Of a stretch of 64,000 nt of DNA, positions 10,971 through 21,995 are shown one piece after another. Numbering within the stretch: position 1 is the first letter of the stretch; every line of letters starts with the position of its first letter. Under the pieces are notes generated by a model. It was not told the DNA's origin. It worked only from the letters and a program-made list of their open reading frames with translations, and searched no databases. Where the stretch lies: the NCBI GenBank assembly GCA_944989445.1, contig CALYLW010000053.1, positions 1,734,001-1,798,000 of the forward strand, in the 5' to 3' direction. The DNA comes from Ampullaceana balthica. Lineage: Eukaryota; Mollusca; Gastropoda; Lymnaeidae. The translations under genes and the position numbers were made by a program.

Positions 10971-11133
10971 CAATGTTCCCACTAAGGTTCGTTGGTCCGT
11001 GTGCAAAGTAAAAAAACTCGTGTGCAAAGTTGCATAGCATCCACTTTTTGTGCACTATTTTACAAAATTTGCTGCACGGCGTCTTTCATATATCTGCGCG
11101 GCTGCGCAACCACGCAGCTTAAAGGGAACATTG
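10971..11133. mobile_element. Short hAT element, CAATGTTCCC family, copy 1
   Basis: The ends CAATGTTCCCACTAAG and CTTAAAGGGAACATTG are near-perfect inverted repeats. A perfect 8-bp TSD, GTTGTGTG, flanks it at 10963-10970 and 11134-11141. It lies about 50 bp upstream (in gene direction) of the candidate acceptor of the EF-hand exon, so in an intron or promoter of that gene. A diverged relative is at 41481-41687. Confidence 0.88.
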
Positions 11134-11512
11134 GTTGTGTGCATTCATTTGTCATTGAAAAGTCGAATTTCAAACGTAACAACTTCCATTAATCTTTTAA
11201 CTCACTAAAATTTACTAAGGAAGGGTAAATTATCGTTACGCGGATCAGGCCGCCATCTTTGTAAAAATAAGCAAGCGTCTGAAGCACTACAACTAAATCT
11301 AAGCCTAACCCTAATTTCTTTAATACCTTCCATTTTGGAAAAAAATTCACTTAAAAATGTTTTTAAAACTAAACCAATCTAGCACAAATCGGACTGTGTA
11401 TACAGTTTCCAACCAAGCAATAGTACCGTCCTCGACGCGGTCGTCATCTTTGATCCGTCAAACGATAATCAGTCTAAGGGGGTTTTTAAACGGCGTACAG
11501 TTAAGCCTGAAA

Positions 11513-12436
11513 AATAGCCACAAAACAACTAGTGTATCGGCAAAAATAGCAACGAAACAACTAGTGTATCGGCAAAAATAGCAACAAAACAACTAGTGTG
11601 TCGGCAAAAATAGAAACAAAACAACTAGTGTATCGGCAAAAATAGCAACGAAACAACTAGTGTATCGGAAAAAATAGCAACAAAGCAACTAGTGTGTCGG
11701 CAAAAATAGCAACAAAACAACTAGTGTGTCGGCAAAAATAGCAACAAAACAACTAGTGTGTCGGCAAAAATAGCAACAAAACAACTAGTGTGACGGCAAA
11801 AATAGCAACACAACAACTAGTGTATCGGAAAAAAGCAAAAAAACAACTAGTGTATCGGCAAAAATAGCAACAAAACAACTAGTGTATCGGCAAAAAAGCA
11901 ACAAAACAACTAGTGTGCCGGCAAAAATAGCAACAAAACAACTAGTGTATCGGAAAAAAAGCAACAAAACAACTAGTGTATCGGCAAAAATAGCAACAAA
12001 ACAACTAGTGTGTCGGCAAAAATAGCAACAAAACAACTAGTGTGTCGGAAAAAATAGCATCAAAACAACTAGTGTATCGGCAAAAAAGCAACAAAACAAG
12101 TAGTGTATCTGCAAAAATAGCAACAAAACAACTAGTGTGCCGGCAAAAATAGCAACAAAACAACTAGTGTATCGGCAAAAAAGCAACAAAACAACTAGTG
12201 TATCGGCAAAAATAGCAACAAAACAACTAGTGTATCGGCAAAAAAGCAACAAAACAACTAGTGTGTCGGCAAAAATAGCAACAAAACAACTAGTGTGTCG
12301 GCAAAAATAGCAACAAAACAACTAGTATATCGGCAAAAATAGCAACAAAACAACTAGTGTGTCGGCAAAAATAGCAACAAAACAACTAGTGTGTCGGCAA
12401 AAATAGCAACAAAACAACTAGTGTATCGGCAAAAAA
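11513..12436 (+). repeat. ~31-bp tandem satellite, about 29 units
   Basis: Consensus unit contains CAACAAAACAACTAGTGTAT followed by CGGCAAAAATAG. Units are 30-32 bp because of a variable A-run before AGCAAC. Units differ mainly at GTGTATCGG versus GTGTGTCGG. The reverse strand is open for long stretches (repeating Phe-Cys-Cys-Tyr-Phe-Cys type peptides) only because of the repeat; I do not call it a gene. Every unit carries an ACTAGT hexamer. Confidence 0.95.
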
Positions 12437-12479
12437 TCTTCCTCAGCGAACAACAAAAGGTAAGTAAAAATGTCATACT

Positions 12480-12700
12480 AGGCTAAGTTAGTTGTGTTTT
12501 GTAGCGTCTTTTTCAGGCCTACCCATACCATAATCAATAATCTCCTATATGCTTAGTCTGATTGCTGTCCAATATATCATGTAAGTTTATACGCTTTATT
12601 ATTTATTTATTTTGTTTTCGTTTTGCTGATGAAGGCATTTTCTGAAACGTTTGCACCTGTATTGGTCTATTAATAAAGCTTAAAATCTGCTGTTCATTCC
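12480..12700 (+). repeat. Retroelement-like fragment with GATGAAGGC..GAAACG hairpin motif
   Basis: Contains CAGGCCTACCCATACC and, at about 12626-12650, CTGATGAAGGC followed by TCTGAAACGTTTGC. The better preserved relatives at 39365-39475 and 21905-21995 read GAAGAAGGCTCTTTGCCGAAACG, a hairpin. The motif is widespread in animal genomes; an origin from a Penelope-like retroelement is my inference. Immediately downstream, GTCTATTAATAAAGCTTAAA is tail-like. Confidence 0.4.
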
Positions 12701-12822
12701 ACATAAATTGTTTTATTATCTTGTATTCTATTTCAAGCCTTATTTTAGTCCAACTCTCTATCGTGACATATTGGGCTTTTCTTGGGTGTCTCAGCCTCCA
12801 ACACAGTCAGATGTATTAAAAC

Positions 12823-12919
12823 TAGGGCTGGTACTGATTTTTTAAAATAAAAAGTTCGATTAATCGGGAAAAATTTAATCGATTAATCGATAAATTAATC
12901 GTTAATTTACGCAGCCCTA
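12823..12919. mobile_element. 97-bp hAT-type element with TAGGGCTG ends
   Basis: The ends TAGGGCTG and CAGCCCTA are perfect inverses. A perfect 8-bp TSD, ATTAAAAC, flanks it (12815-12822, 12920-12927). The interior is built of overlapping ATTAATCGATTAAT-type palindromes. The element is non-autonomous; similar ATCGATT-rich elements are known in many animals. Confidence 0.88.
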
Positions 12920-12927
12920 ATTAAAAC

Positions 12928-14200
12928 ACATTTATTTTATGAACATTTTTTTTGTACAGAATTATTCTTGTACTCCAAAGTAGTATTTATTTAAAAAAAC
13001 AAAAATTATTAGGTGTAGTAACAGAGGAGCTGCTTTCGGCTGTATTTACTCTCGCAGAGGCATTATAAGAACCCTTAATAATAAGGACATTTGTGACCAT
13101 TTCCTTTTTCTAAGAACATTACATACATGGGCATTCAGTTACATCAATGTGCTACCCACGCTGGCCGCACCATGGTGTAACCACTTACAGACTAACGATG
13201 TGTATTAATGCCTCGGTGAATTCACGACCAAGAACTACACGCGCCGTCTCATTAAATACAAAAACTGCCATAAGACCAGTCGGACTTTCGGATCTAATGG
13301 TTTTTAATGGACATGTAATTTGTTTCTCCGATATACCGAAATTTCGGGAATAATTCCAATTAAAACATTTCACAGCATCTTTCATAATAATTAACTATCT
13401 ATGGCCAGCTATATCACTTAACAGCAAAACGAATAAAAAATGTTTTAATTTTCATTTCAAAAAATAAATACATAATTTTATGAAAATTAATTAATGTAAT
13501 AATTTTTTTTATGTTTAAGTTTCGAATGTATTTTTATAATAAGAGTCTTGACATTGTTTTGTTTGTTTGTTTGTTTGATTTTTCCAATTCCCTATTGCTC
13601 TATATGGAAAACTAATGTGGATTGAAAAAAACATAAAAATCTTGAATAATGAAAACAGCTCTCACAAGAATATCTTCCTGGGGAGCTACTCGTTTACTGT
13701 CAGCAGCTCTTAAAATATCTGATGAATATCGTTGCCCAATCATTTAAACAGATCAAATAAATAAATAATAGCGAAATTACTAGTCTCTTTTAAATTGGAT
13801 TTCTGAAAAGGTTTCTAGAAGTGTAATTTCACTTTTAAGTTTTGAGTCTTTACAATTAATTTACTTCATTAATACTATCTCCCACACCCCTAAAAATTAC
13901 TTTTAAAATAGAAAAGAAAGTTGGTATAACCCAATACTTAAACGAGCACGGGATGCTATTAACATAATTGTTTCTTTGCAAATCGTGTCAAGGTTCCAAT
14001 CTGTTAGACGCACACTACAGTGCTGCAAGAACTTATATTTCCATGGTGTAATAATATGCTTCATGATATTTGATGCAAGACTCCACCACATACAAACAAG
14101 CAATAAAAGTTGTTTTTTAAAATGAAGCTCTCACAGACCCACACGCAGATTTACGCCTGTTAAATGTACCTACTATTCATACACACACACAGACTTATCG
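12928..14200. other. AT-rich spacer, no gene recognised
   Basis: The 13150-13385 segment is open on both strands and compositionally less AT-rich, but no domain is recognisable. A (GTTT)n tract lies near 13558-13578. Confidence 0.4.
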
Positions 14201-14221
14201 CAGTTGAATGTACCTTCTACC

Positions 14222-14575
14222 TCCACACACTCCCTCACATATATCTAAGCATGCGTATGTTGCCTACTACCCCCCACACACTCCCTCACATATATCTAAG
14301 CATGCTGTATGTTGCCTACTACCCCCCACACACTCCCTCACATATACCTAAGCATGCGTATGTTGCCTACTACCCCCACACACTCCCTCACATATATCTA
14401 AGCATGTGTATGTTGCCTACTACCCACCCCCACACACACAATCCCTCACATATATCTAAGCAAGCATGCGTATGTTGCTTACTACCGCCCACACAATCCC
14501 TCACATATATCTAAGCATGCGTATGTTGCCTACTACCGTCTACCACCCACACACTCCATCACATATATCAACGCA
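14222..14575 (+). repeat. ~57-bp tandem minisatellite, 6-7 units
   Basis: The repeating unit contains CACTCCCTCACATATATCTA and AGCATGCGTATGTTGCCTAC followed by a C-rich link. Unit length varies with the C-run and CA-run. The plus strand is open through it by composition only. Confidence 0.92.
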
Positions 14576-15102
14576 CGTTAAAGGTGTCTACCAAAACCCC
14601 AGATAAACACGTCCATCGCCACCAACAATATATCGGACATCTTGACAGGTTGACCTTTCAACACCTGACGACGACCTTGAAACGCTCGCGCCTTTTTTCT
14701 TCTTTCGACAGCTGTCCTGGCCGCGTCCTTCAATTAACCTATTTTGTAAACGGATCAATTAACACATTTTCTAACCCGTCAATTTTATTGTTGAGATTTT
14801 CTTTTAAAGTTTATTTTCTTCGTTGGTATTGTGGTAAAAGTTCGTTGTAGTAGATCTATAATGTGTTAGCACAGCGGTGGCCAAAACCACGGCTCGCGAG
14901 CAATTGGTGAAAGATATGTTACAAAGATTACTTGAAGATTTCCAAGCCATGTTTTTTATCACATAGTGTTTCTTTGCGGCTCTCAAATTTTTTAAAAATA
15001 TTTTAAAACGGCTCTTAGTTACTACACGTCTGGCCACCCCCTGTGTTAGCATATGGCCTTTCATGTCCATAGTTCAGAAAACTTGACGAAGATACGTTAG
15101 GG
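14576..15102. other. Mixed spacer, partial hAT-like end
   Basis: Around 14870-15045, GCGGTGGCCAAAACCACGGC and CTGGCCACCCCCTGTG face each other, which suggests an old hAT-type insertion of about 170 bp. I could not verify a TSD. No gene is recognised. Confidence 0.4.
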
Positions 15103-15110
15103 CTTTAGAG

Positions 15111-15262
15111 CAGTGCTTCTCAAAGTGGTGGTCCGCGGACCGGTGTCGGTCCGTGGGCCATCCGATGCCGGTCCGCAGAAGTTACCAAGAAAGGGCCCTG
15201 GTCCCTGGTGCAATGGAAATATTCTTGCCGGTCCGCCACACTAAAAAGTTTGAGAAGCACTG
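15111..15262. mobile_element. Short hAT element, CAGTGCTTCTCAAA family
   Basis: The ends CAGTGCTTCTCAAAGTGG and AGTTTGAGAAGCACTG are inverted repeats. The TSD is CTTTAGAG / CATTAGAG (7 of 8 match). The interior carries GGTCCGCGGACCGG-type palindromes. A single terminus of the same kind is at 48769. Confidence 0.82.
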
Positions 15263-15497
15263 CATTAGAGCACACCAGGATCTCACACTACCCGCCACCC
15301 CCTTCCCCCCCAACCACAAAACCTGTGGCGTAGTTAGGGTCAGTGTCTCTTCTGGAAATGAAGCCAAAACTTTTGCTATGCATTTTTTTTTAAATTCATG
15401 AAAAGAAAAAAAGAACTCGGTAACTGTCGAAAACTTTGCCTCTCTAACGTATGAAAGAAAATAATACTAATACAACAGAGCCTCTGTCCATGCGTTA

Positions 15498-15758
15498 GGG
15501 GCCGTCCATAAAGTACGTCACGCTCCAGAGGGGGAGGGGGTGTCAGAAAGTGTGACAATTTGTGACAGGAGGGAGGGGGGTCCGGCCATGTGTGACGTCA
15601 CGGTGTTTTATATTAAATTTTAATTATTTTGTAAATAAAAAACAACATTTTTGTTCGAAAGTGTGACGTACTTTAGGGGGGGGGGTCCGAGATTTGTGAC
15701 AGTTTGTGACGGGGGGGGGGTTAAAAATGGTCAAAAATAGCGTGATGTACTTTATCAA
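15498..15758. mobile_element. Foldback/TIR element, GGGGCCGTCC family, copy 2
   Basis: The left terminus is perfect (GGGGCCGTCCATAAAGTACG). The right one is eroded: GTGATGTACTTTATCAAG instead of the GGACGGCCCC ending. TTA precedes the left end and follows the right, agreeing with a TWA duplication. It carries a TGACGTCA octamer at 15593. Confidence 0.78.
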
Positions 15759-15934
15759 GTTACATACCGAGGGTTTATTGATATATTAATTCTAATTTGA
15801 GAATTGATTAAAGACGTTTTGAATCACTCTGAAAATATTAGAATGGTTGGCACATTAATGATTTGAACCGACTTTACTTCATTGGCTAGGACCATATCTT
15901 GACATTTTAAAACAAATTTACAATTACATTAAAG

Positions 15935-16135
15935 CCTTCTACACACCCTACCACGTACACACAGTCCACTCTTCACTTCCTGCAATGCCCACACCGTACC
16001 ATGTACACACCCTGCCATGCAAACACTGGACCATATGAACATTCTGCCACATACACTTCCTGCCTGTCATGTACACACCGTAGCATGTACTCATTCTGGC
16101 ATGTACGCACAGTACCATGCACACACAGTATCATG
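15935..16135 (+). repeat. Degenerate ~20-bp minisatellite (CCATGTACACACCNTG), split by a hAT
   Basis: Irregular units such as CCATGTACACACCCTG repeat up to 16135. The pattern resumes directly after the hAT element at 18631 (GTATCATGTATTCACTCTGCC) for about 35 bp. The transposon landed inside the array. Confidence 0.75.
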
Positions 16136-16904
16136 CAGTGGCGTAGCTAGCGGGGGGCGGGCGCTGGTCCGCCCCTGGCGTCACTCAATCGGGGGCGGCA
16201 TTTGTGGGCATTTGAAAAGTACAACGATTTCCGACAATCGCCCTCTTTTTTTTTGAAGGGGGAAAACCAAGGTGAAACAAAAATATTCGTAATTTCGAGT
16301 CTTAATTAACGGATTCGCACAACATTTGTTTGATAACGTAGTGGAACTAACGCAAAACCGTTCAAAAATTTCAATGGCTCAAAAAAACGTATCCATTTGT
16401 TTGGAAAACTAAGCGGTAAAAGTCACAGATGACGCTTTAATTAGAAAACTACCCACAAAAAAAAACACATCACCACAGGGCCGAATAATGTGTGCTATTA
16501 ATATCGCCACGACAGTTTATAGGTGGAATTTCGACATTCCCAGAATGATGCGCGAACAAGTACCTACAGGGCATGGCGGTTCAAATAGTGTGTTTAACTT
16601 GCAAGTAGTAATTTATATTACTCGTTCAGTTTTCTGTAAATTATTGTAAGGTAAGTTATTAAAAATTAAAATTATTTTGTTTTTATTGCATTAAAGTATC
16701 ACAAATAATTATTTTTTTAAAAATTAAAATACGGTTATTCATTAAGCATGTTACGCATATCCAATTAAAGTAATGTGTAAATAATTTGAATTCGTCTATT
16801 TTATGGAATATTATTAAGATTTATGACAAGAATATGTAAATTTTCAAATTTCTCTGTTAATAAACACCACAATAGGCATACTAATTTCGAAAAAGACATA
16901 CTTT

Positions 16905-17740
16905 AAAATTTCAAGCGTCTTGGAAAAATTGACATCTGAAGAAGTAACTAAGTAACTAGAAAACGAGATCAGATGCTGGAATTTTACTCTTCTGTATAGA
17001 AGGAGCGTCTGAAACAGATAAGAAAATTCAATGCAATCGTTTTCACTTCTATGTTATCTGAATGTATGGGAACCCGTGATTTTTTAAATTAATGCAAAGC
17101 CATTGCATGGAACAAAGAGATGTGCTAATACAAAATGCTGTTATATCAGCCAAACAATTTGTGAAGATGGAGATATCAAGTGAACGTCGAGTTAGAAGGA
17201 GAAAAAATATGAGTAGGGAAAATTCAGAAGACATTGTTCGATCCTTAGAACAAGAAGTACAACGAGAAATGTTTTTATCCATGGATGGAATTATAAAATA
17301 AAATAAAATAATGCTTTGATGAGTTGCATGTCCTTGCAAGAAAATATTCATATATAATAATATTTAAACCACTAATTGAAGCATTTGAACATCAAATAAA
17401 TTACTTTATTGACATTGATAAAGAACAGTTCAATATTGAAAGAAAAAGGATCCCGGATTTTATGGCTGTACCTACACTACAAGAAGAAGCATTATGTTAG
17501 AAAATAACGGGGGAAAAGGCCCCCTTGATATATTAAAATTTATTCAACGGTATAGATTGGAAAATTCTGTACCCAACATTGTAATTTTGCTATGAATTTT
17601 TCAACCATTGCTTTCAGTGTCGCTAGTTGTGAAAAGAGCTGCTCCAAACTGAAGTTGATAAAAAATTATCTTCGTTCCACAATGAGCGATTAAAGACAAC
17701 AAAATCTTGCAATACTGTCCATAGAACAAGATATTACAAA
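16905..17740 (+). pseudogene. ZMYM1-like hAT transposase, C-terminal part, decayed
   Basis: Frames recovered in pieces include EQRDVLIQNAVISAKQF near 17110 and, near 17615-17730, a block containing SVASCEKSCSKLKLIKNYLR followed by STMS and AILSIEQDI. This is the hAT C-terminal dimerisation domain as found in ZMYM1-type proteins (family pattern ERSFSKLK.IKNYLRSTM..ERL..L.LLSIE). Several frameshifts and stops separate the blocks, for example a stop directly after STMSD. The region parallels 33270-34065 in the sister copy. It cannot encode a working enzyme. Confidence 0.85.
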
Positions 17741-18160
17741 TTATTTTAATTTTGTTAACATAATACACGATTTTTTTCTATTATGAAAGTTAAGAAAGTA
17801 AATTTATACTAATGTATACAATATCTTTGTTTGTAAAAAAAATAATTTATTTATAAATTCAAAATAAAAGAATAGTAATTGATAATGTTTGTTTGGGTGT
17901 AAATTTGGAATATGATTTTTCTCATGGGGGGGGGGTGGGGACCTTGCGACCTAAGTAACTTTCTTGTGGCCTTTAAAAAAAAGTATCTTGTATTTTTATA
18001 AATGTGTATTTTTAGGTATATAATCTTATGCGGCCTCTTTATTACTGCTTACATAAATATGGCATGCAATGGTAAACATGTTCCCCACCTTTACTTCGTT
18101 TCAATAACACTTATTTATTCATATTAATTAATCTTTAAAAACAATAATATTATCAACTAA

Positions 18161-18571
18161 GTGGCCGTCCATAAATGACGTCAGGCTTTTTTGGCTGATT
18201 TTTCACCCCCCCCCCTCTCGTCACACGTCGTCACAAAAACTTAGACCCCTTCTTCAATAAGGCGTCACAAAGCTTTGCCCCCTCCCCATAAAAGCCGTAT
18301 TTTCTGTTTGAAAATGAGCATGTTTCAAATTAATTTTTGCCATTTAAGTATGTTTTTAGTGTAACGCTGCATTCTAATAAAGTAACACGCGTTCTACATC
18401 AACGTCATAGAATAAAGAGTAAGTAATCAAATATTTCAGTGGAAATTTATATAAAGTTGCGCATCTTGACGCAAAGTCACATTTCTTAAACACCCCCCCC
18501 CCTCGTCACACATAGTCACAAACGTGTGACTCCCCCCCCCCAGGTGCGTGACGTCATTTATGGACGGCCCA
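18161..18571. mobile_element. Foldback/TIR element, GTGGCCGTCCATAAATGACG subfamily, nested
   Basis: The left end GTGGCCGTCCATAAATGACG is mirrored by CGTCATTTATGGACGGCCCA at the right. It is 411 bp long, with poly-C tracts and repeated GTCACA motifs inside each arm. Both arms contain TGACGTCA (18176, 18549). The interior resembles 39641-40024 (inverted) and 47085-47283. It sits wholly inside the hAT element at 16136, so it is younger. Confidence 0.82.
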
Positions 18572-18639
18572 TCAAAAGGGCCGCAAATTGAAGACCGTCC
18601 CGGGCGGCAAAAGTTCTAGCTACGCCACTGGTATCATGT

Positions 18640-19490
18640 ATTCACTCTGCCATGTACCCAAAGAATAACTGCGGATGGACAGTCTTCCTTGAGCTGGGTT
18701 TTTAAAAATATGGAAATCCAGCATTTCGAACTGTACATGGCACATTTTTTTTTATAATGGAGGCGTTACTTTTTTGGACAAATCATTTTTTTTTCCGAGG
18801 AAGTGGGTGTTAGAAATGTTTGCTAGTTCACTGCGTTTCTTACTCCAGTTTCGCCTCTGAAATATAAATGTCATGAAACATATGGTTTAATTTACTTTAT
18901 GTTCTAATATTAGCTGAAAAGCTTTCCCATTTTCAGTTAATTAATCTTTTTTTCTAAATTTTTAAAAATAATTTAGATTTTAACGAGACCTTGGAATTAC
19001 CATATTTTCTTCATAAGAGATCCAACAGTAAAACAATTTTTTAACCTTAAAAAATCCAAAGCATGCATAAAAGTTTATGTTATAATGAAAGATTCCATGT
19101 CAATTGCTGCCTCTACCCTAAGTTTAGTAACTGCGCTTCAAAATTTCTTTTCCAAATATATATCGGTGTATTTCATGAAGATTAATTTCGTATTTTGTGT
19201 GTGTGGTGGGGAGATGGGGGAGATGTGGTATTTCAATTTTTTTTAAAATTACTTTTACACTTGGCATCCAAATTTTAACGGGATTATTTTTAGATAAAGT
19301 TTGTGCGTTATTGAATCTAAGATAATCATTTTTGTTCAATGTTCAAGATGAAGTTATTTTGGATAATTCCTTTCATTTCAATGGGATGCGACTCAAAAAT
19401 TATCTTGAATGTTATTAGAAAGATTGCATAAATTCCTTATAACTTATTTGGTATCATGTGGATTTTCCATCCTAATTTCATTTTAATTGA
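18640..19490. other. AT-rich spacer, nothing recognised
   Basis: Short poly-A/T tracts only. Confidence 0.5.
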
Positions 19491-19525
19491 TATCTTATCT
19501 TATCTTATCTTATCTTATCTTATCT
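19491..19525. repeat. (TATCT)7 microsatellite
   Basis: Seven perfect TATCT units. Confidence 0.95.
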
Positions 19526-19540
19526 GAACTTATCGGTTAA

Positions 19541-19580
19541 AGACACCCCTTCTATACAGAAGATTATTGCGTCCTAAGCT
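19541..19580 (-). repeat. SINE 3'-tail fragment
   Basis: TTCTATACAGAAGATTATTG followed by CGTCCTA matches the 3' tail of the SINE-like copy at 8735-9010. The rest of the element is absent. Confidence 0.6.
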
Positions 19581-20450
19581 TATCCATGGTTTATGCTTAG
19601 TCTTGCTTTTTTATTAGAGCATTAAATGTTGATAGAGTGTTGGTTTTCCTGGTTTCCTCAGGCAACCCATTCTACGTCCGAATTCTGGACGGGAAGAACG
19701 AGAATTCGTATGTTTTTGTACTTGCATTCGGAATAAGAAAAGTGTTTTTTTATCCCTATGTCTATCTGAGGGGGGTTGTATTAAGTTATCTTTGTGTTGT
19801 ATAACCCGTCACAGTCTTTGGTTTGGTGTTGGAGAAAAATTATTTTTTCAGGGATTCTTCAACAGTTTGATTAAGCATTTAAATCCAGGTTGGATTTTAA
19901 AAAACCCAAAAAAAAACTCGTTTTTTAAATTTTTGTTTGTTTGCCGAATGGTCCCTGTTATTTCATGGCGACCTTCTATTAATATAAATATCCGAGGTAT
20001 TCAGTTAGACCAATGTCACTTAACACATTAATCATTTATCCGCTTTCGAACCTATCTCAATAGCTAATTGTTAATATTACGTTAAGTTGCGTCATCTTAT
20101 TGGACTTCACCGGGATAAAATCTAGTTTACAATATAATTGGATTAATTTTTGCCAAATTAGTTTTACTTCTATATGTCAGCTGAAAAACGTTGTTTTATG
20201 ACAACCTTGTCCAGTAATAGCAACATTATGTAATGAGTTATCACGTTTTCAATCTGAGATAGGGAAAGCGCTCTAAAACCCCCGGAAAATTACTAGATTT
20301 ATAATGAAACACTGTTATATTCCGTTCATAAACAGCATGTATGGTGCAAACATTCCTATAAATTATATAATACATCGACACGGAGGCATGTTTGCACATT
20401 ATTTTATGCTTCTCCTAGTTCAATGACGTGCACACTGGTAACCTTGATGC
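19581..20450. other. AT-rich spacer, nothing recognised
   Basis: The 19792-20031 frame is open for about 79 codons but matches no family I recognise. Confidence 0.45.
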
Positions 20451-20458
20451 ACTTAGGG

Positions 20459-20672
20459 CAGCGGTTCCCAACCTGTGGGTCGTGCCTTGGGGGTCGCGAC
20501 GGGTTTTCTGGGGGTCGCCAATTGCCGACTAAAAGAATATTCACTTTAATGCAAATTCGATATATTTTGTAAAAACTTTTTTGAAAATGACTTATATACA
20601 TTTCATGGGGGTCACGGGTCACATGGCATATATAAAAAGGGGTCGCCACCCAAAAAAGGTTAAGAACCACTG
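20459..20672. mobile_element. Short hAT element, CAGCGGTTCCCAACC type
   Basis: The ends CAGCGGTTCCCAACCTG and GGTTAAGAACCACTG are imperfect inverses of the common CAGTGGTTCTCAACC hAT terminus. A perfect 8-bp TSD, ACTTAGGG, lies at 20451-20458 and 20673-20680. Interior is 214 bp with GGGGGTCGC repeats and no coding sequence. Confidence 0.92.
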
Positions 20673-20689
20673 ACTTAGGGGTTGCTGTC

Positions 20690-21900
20690 ATATGTATGCT
20701 GAGAGGATATAATTACTGAGTTTGAGATTTAGCCCTGAAATGAATATTGTAAAACAACTGTTGATTTTTTTTAGACAATCGTATTTCTTTGAAGGTACTA
20801 TACTCTATAAGGTCAGTTCGAATTGATTTTAATTTTTTTGGGGGTAAAATTATAAACCTTTAATCTTATTATAAAGGCTTACGAATGCAATAGCTTCTCG
20901 ACTTATAAGGCCTTTGAGATTGTGACGCCGTGCAACATACTGGAACATTTAAAATTTAATTCATTTCAAGCGCGTGTGTGAGGCAAAAAAATAATTTAAA
21001 AAAAATTTCAAAACATTTCATCAAGTTGCAAATAAATTAAAACAAGGCGACACATGATAAAAACGATATTTGAGAAAATAAATAAATATTAAGAGTGAAA
21101 AAAAACGTGTTCAGCGGACCACTTTCCTCAACATAAATATGGTTACATCTCATTTCTAGCACATTTCTTTCCATTTGATGTTAACACTTGACTTAGAATC
21201 CTAGTTATCCAGCGTCGACCCTTCTTCCCAAGGTAATTAAAAACTCAAAAATTAGAAATCATTTCTTTCGGGCCGTAAAAGCCGAGTAACAGGTAAAAGA
21301 AAAGAGGCCAGATTGACACATTGCATACGTGTCATTAGGCTCATAGGGTTTATCTGAAGATTAATATGGGCAATCATGAATGCAATCATGTGTGGCCGAG
21401 TCGTACGGTGTACATAGTTAAGAGTTTAGACGCAATGACAGGTGTACGCTGTATAAGATTCTCTACGGTTCATCGGCAGACTAGAAGGGAACGAAGTTTC
21501 ACACGATTGAAATCTTAAATCGCATTAGAAATTATTGCTCAAAATGAATCTAAAATCCTAAATGGTCAGTTCAAAATTACTTTGTTCTCAAACCTGACGC
21601 CGGTTTGGCACTGGTTGGCTTTCTAAATAACAGCCACGCTGTCAGGCAGTCACAAATCATGTTTTGGTTTTATTATGACTTGTTATTGACTTTTTTTTTA
21701 TTTCAAGAAAGCATCTATTAATGAGAAACGAAACCAAGCTTTATGACTTTTGCCGTGTTACAAAGATTCAGTTCTGTATTTTATAAGCTGTAAACCTAAT
21801 AGATTAAGTCGCTCGAAATATTTTACTCTTCCACAACTACAATCAGAAACCATTATTACTAAAGCTAAGTAGATGGATAACATACAGACAGGGTATAAAT
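20690..21900. other. AT-rich spacer, nothing recognised
   Basis: No repeats or frames that I can support. Confidence 0.5.
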
Positions 21901-21904
21901 GAGC

Positions 21905-21995
21905 GTGACAAGACGTGTCAAAACAGCGAAAGTTTCGGCAAAGAGACTTCTTCAACGAACAAAATAGTACACAAATAAACGAATAAAACGAATAT
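21905..21995 (-). repeat. Hairpin-motif retroelement fragment, copy with GAAGAAGTC..GCCGAAAC
   Basis: The reverse complement aligns with 39365-39475: TTCGTTTTATTCGTTT, GTGTACTATTT, CGTTGAAGAAG, CTCTTTGCCGAAAC, TCGCTGTT. The two copies are inverted relative to each other and about 90 bp of similarity is visible. Confidence 0.7.

Larger units (their letters stand above)
16136..18630 (+). mobile_element. hAT element, GGCGTAGC family, internally deleted copy
   Basis: The ends CAGTGGCGTAGCTAG and CTAGCTACGCCACTG are perfect inverses. A perfect 8-bp TSD, GTATCATG, occurs at 16128-16135 and 18631-18638. It holds the C-terminal half of a ZMYM1-like transposase (16905-17740) and a nested foldback element (18161-18571). 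Compared with the copy starting at 31465 it lacks roughly 1 kb encoding the N-terminal half. Net of the nested element it is about 2.1 kb. Confidence 0.92.

Noticed and set aside
11785..12321. Long reverse-strand open frames (83-94 codons, Phe/Cys/Leu-rich)
   Set aside because: They arise entirely from the ~31-bp satellite and show no start context, domain or composition of a gene.
11513..12436. CRISPR-like array
   Set aside because: Whole units repeat with no unique spacers, and the context is animal DNA with no cas genes.
12624..12655. CTGATGA...GAAAC core suggesting a hammerhead ribozyme
   Set aside because: The core strings fit and a weak stem II can form, but I could not pair helix I, and related copies (GAAGAAGGC) lack the CTGATGA core.
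13147..13385. Opposing open frames of 66-68 codons
   Set aside because: No splice context, motif or family similarity on either strand.
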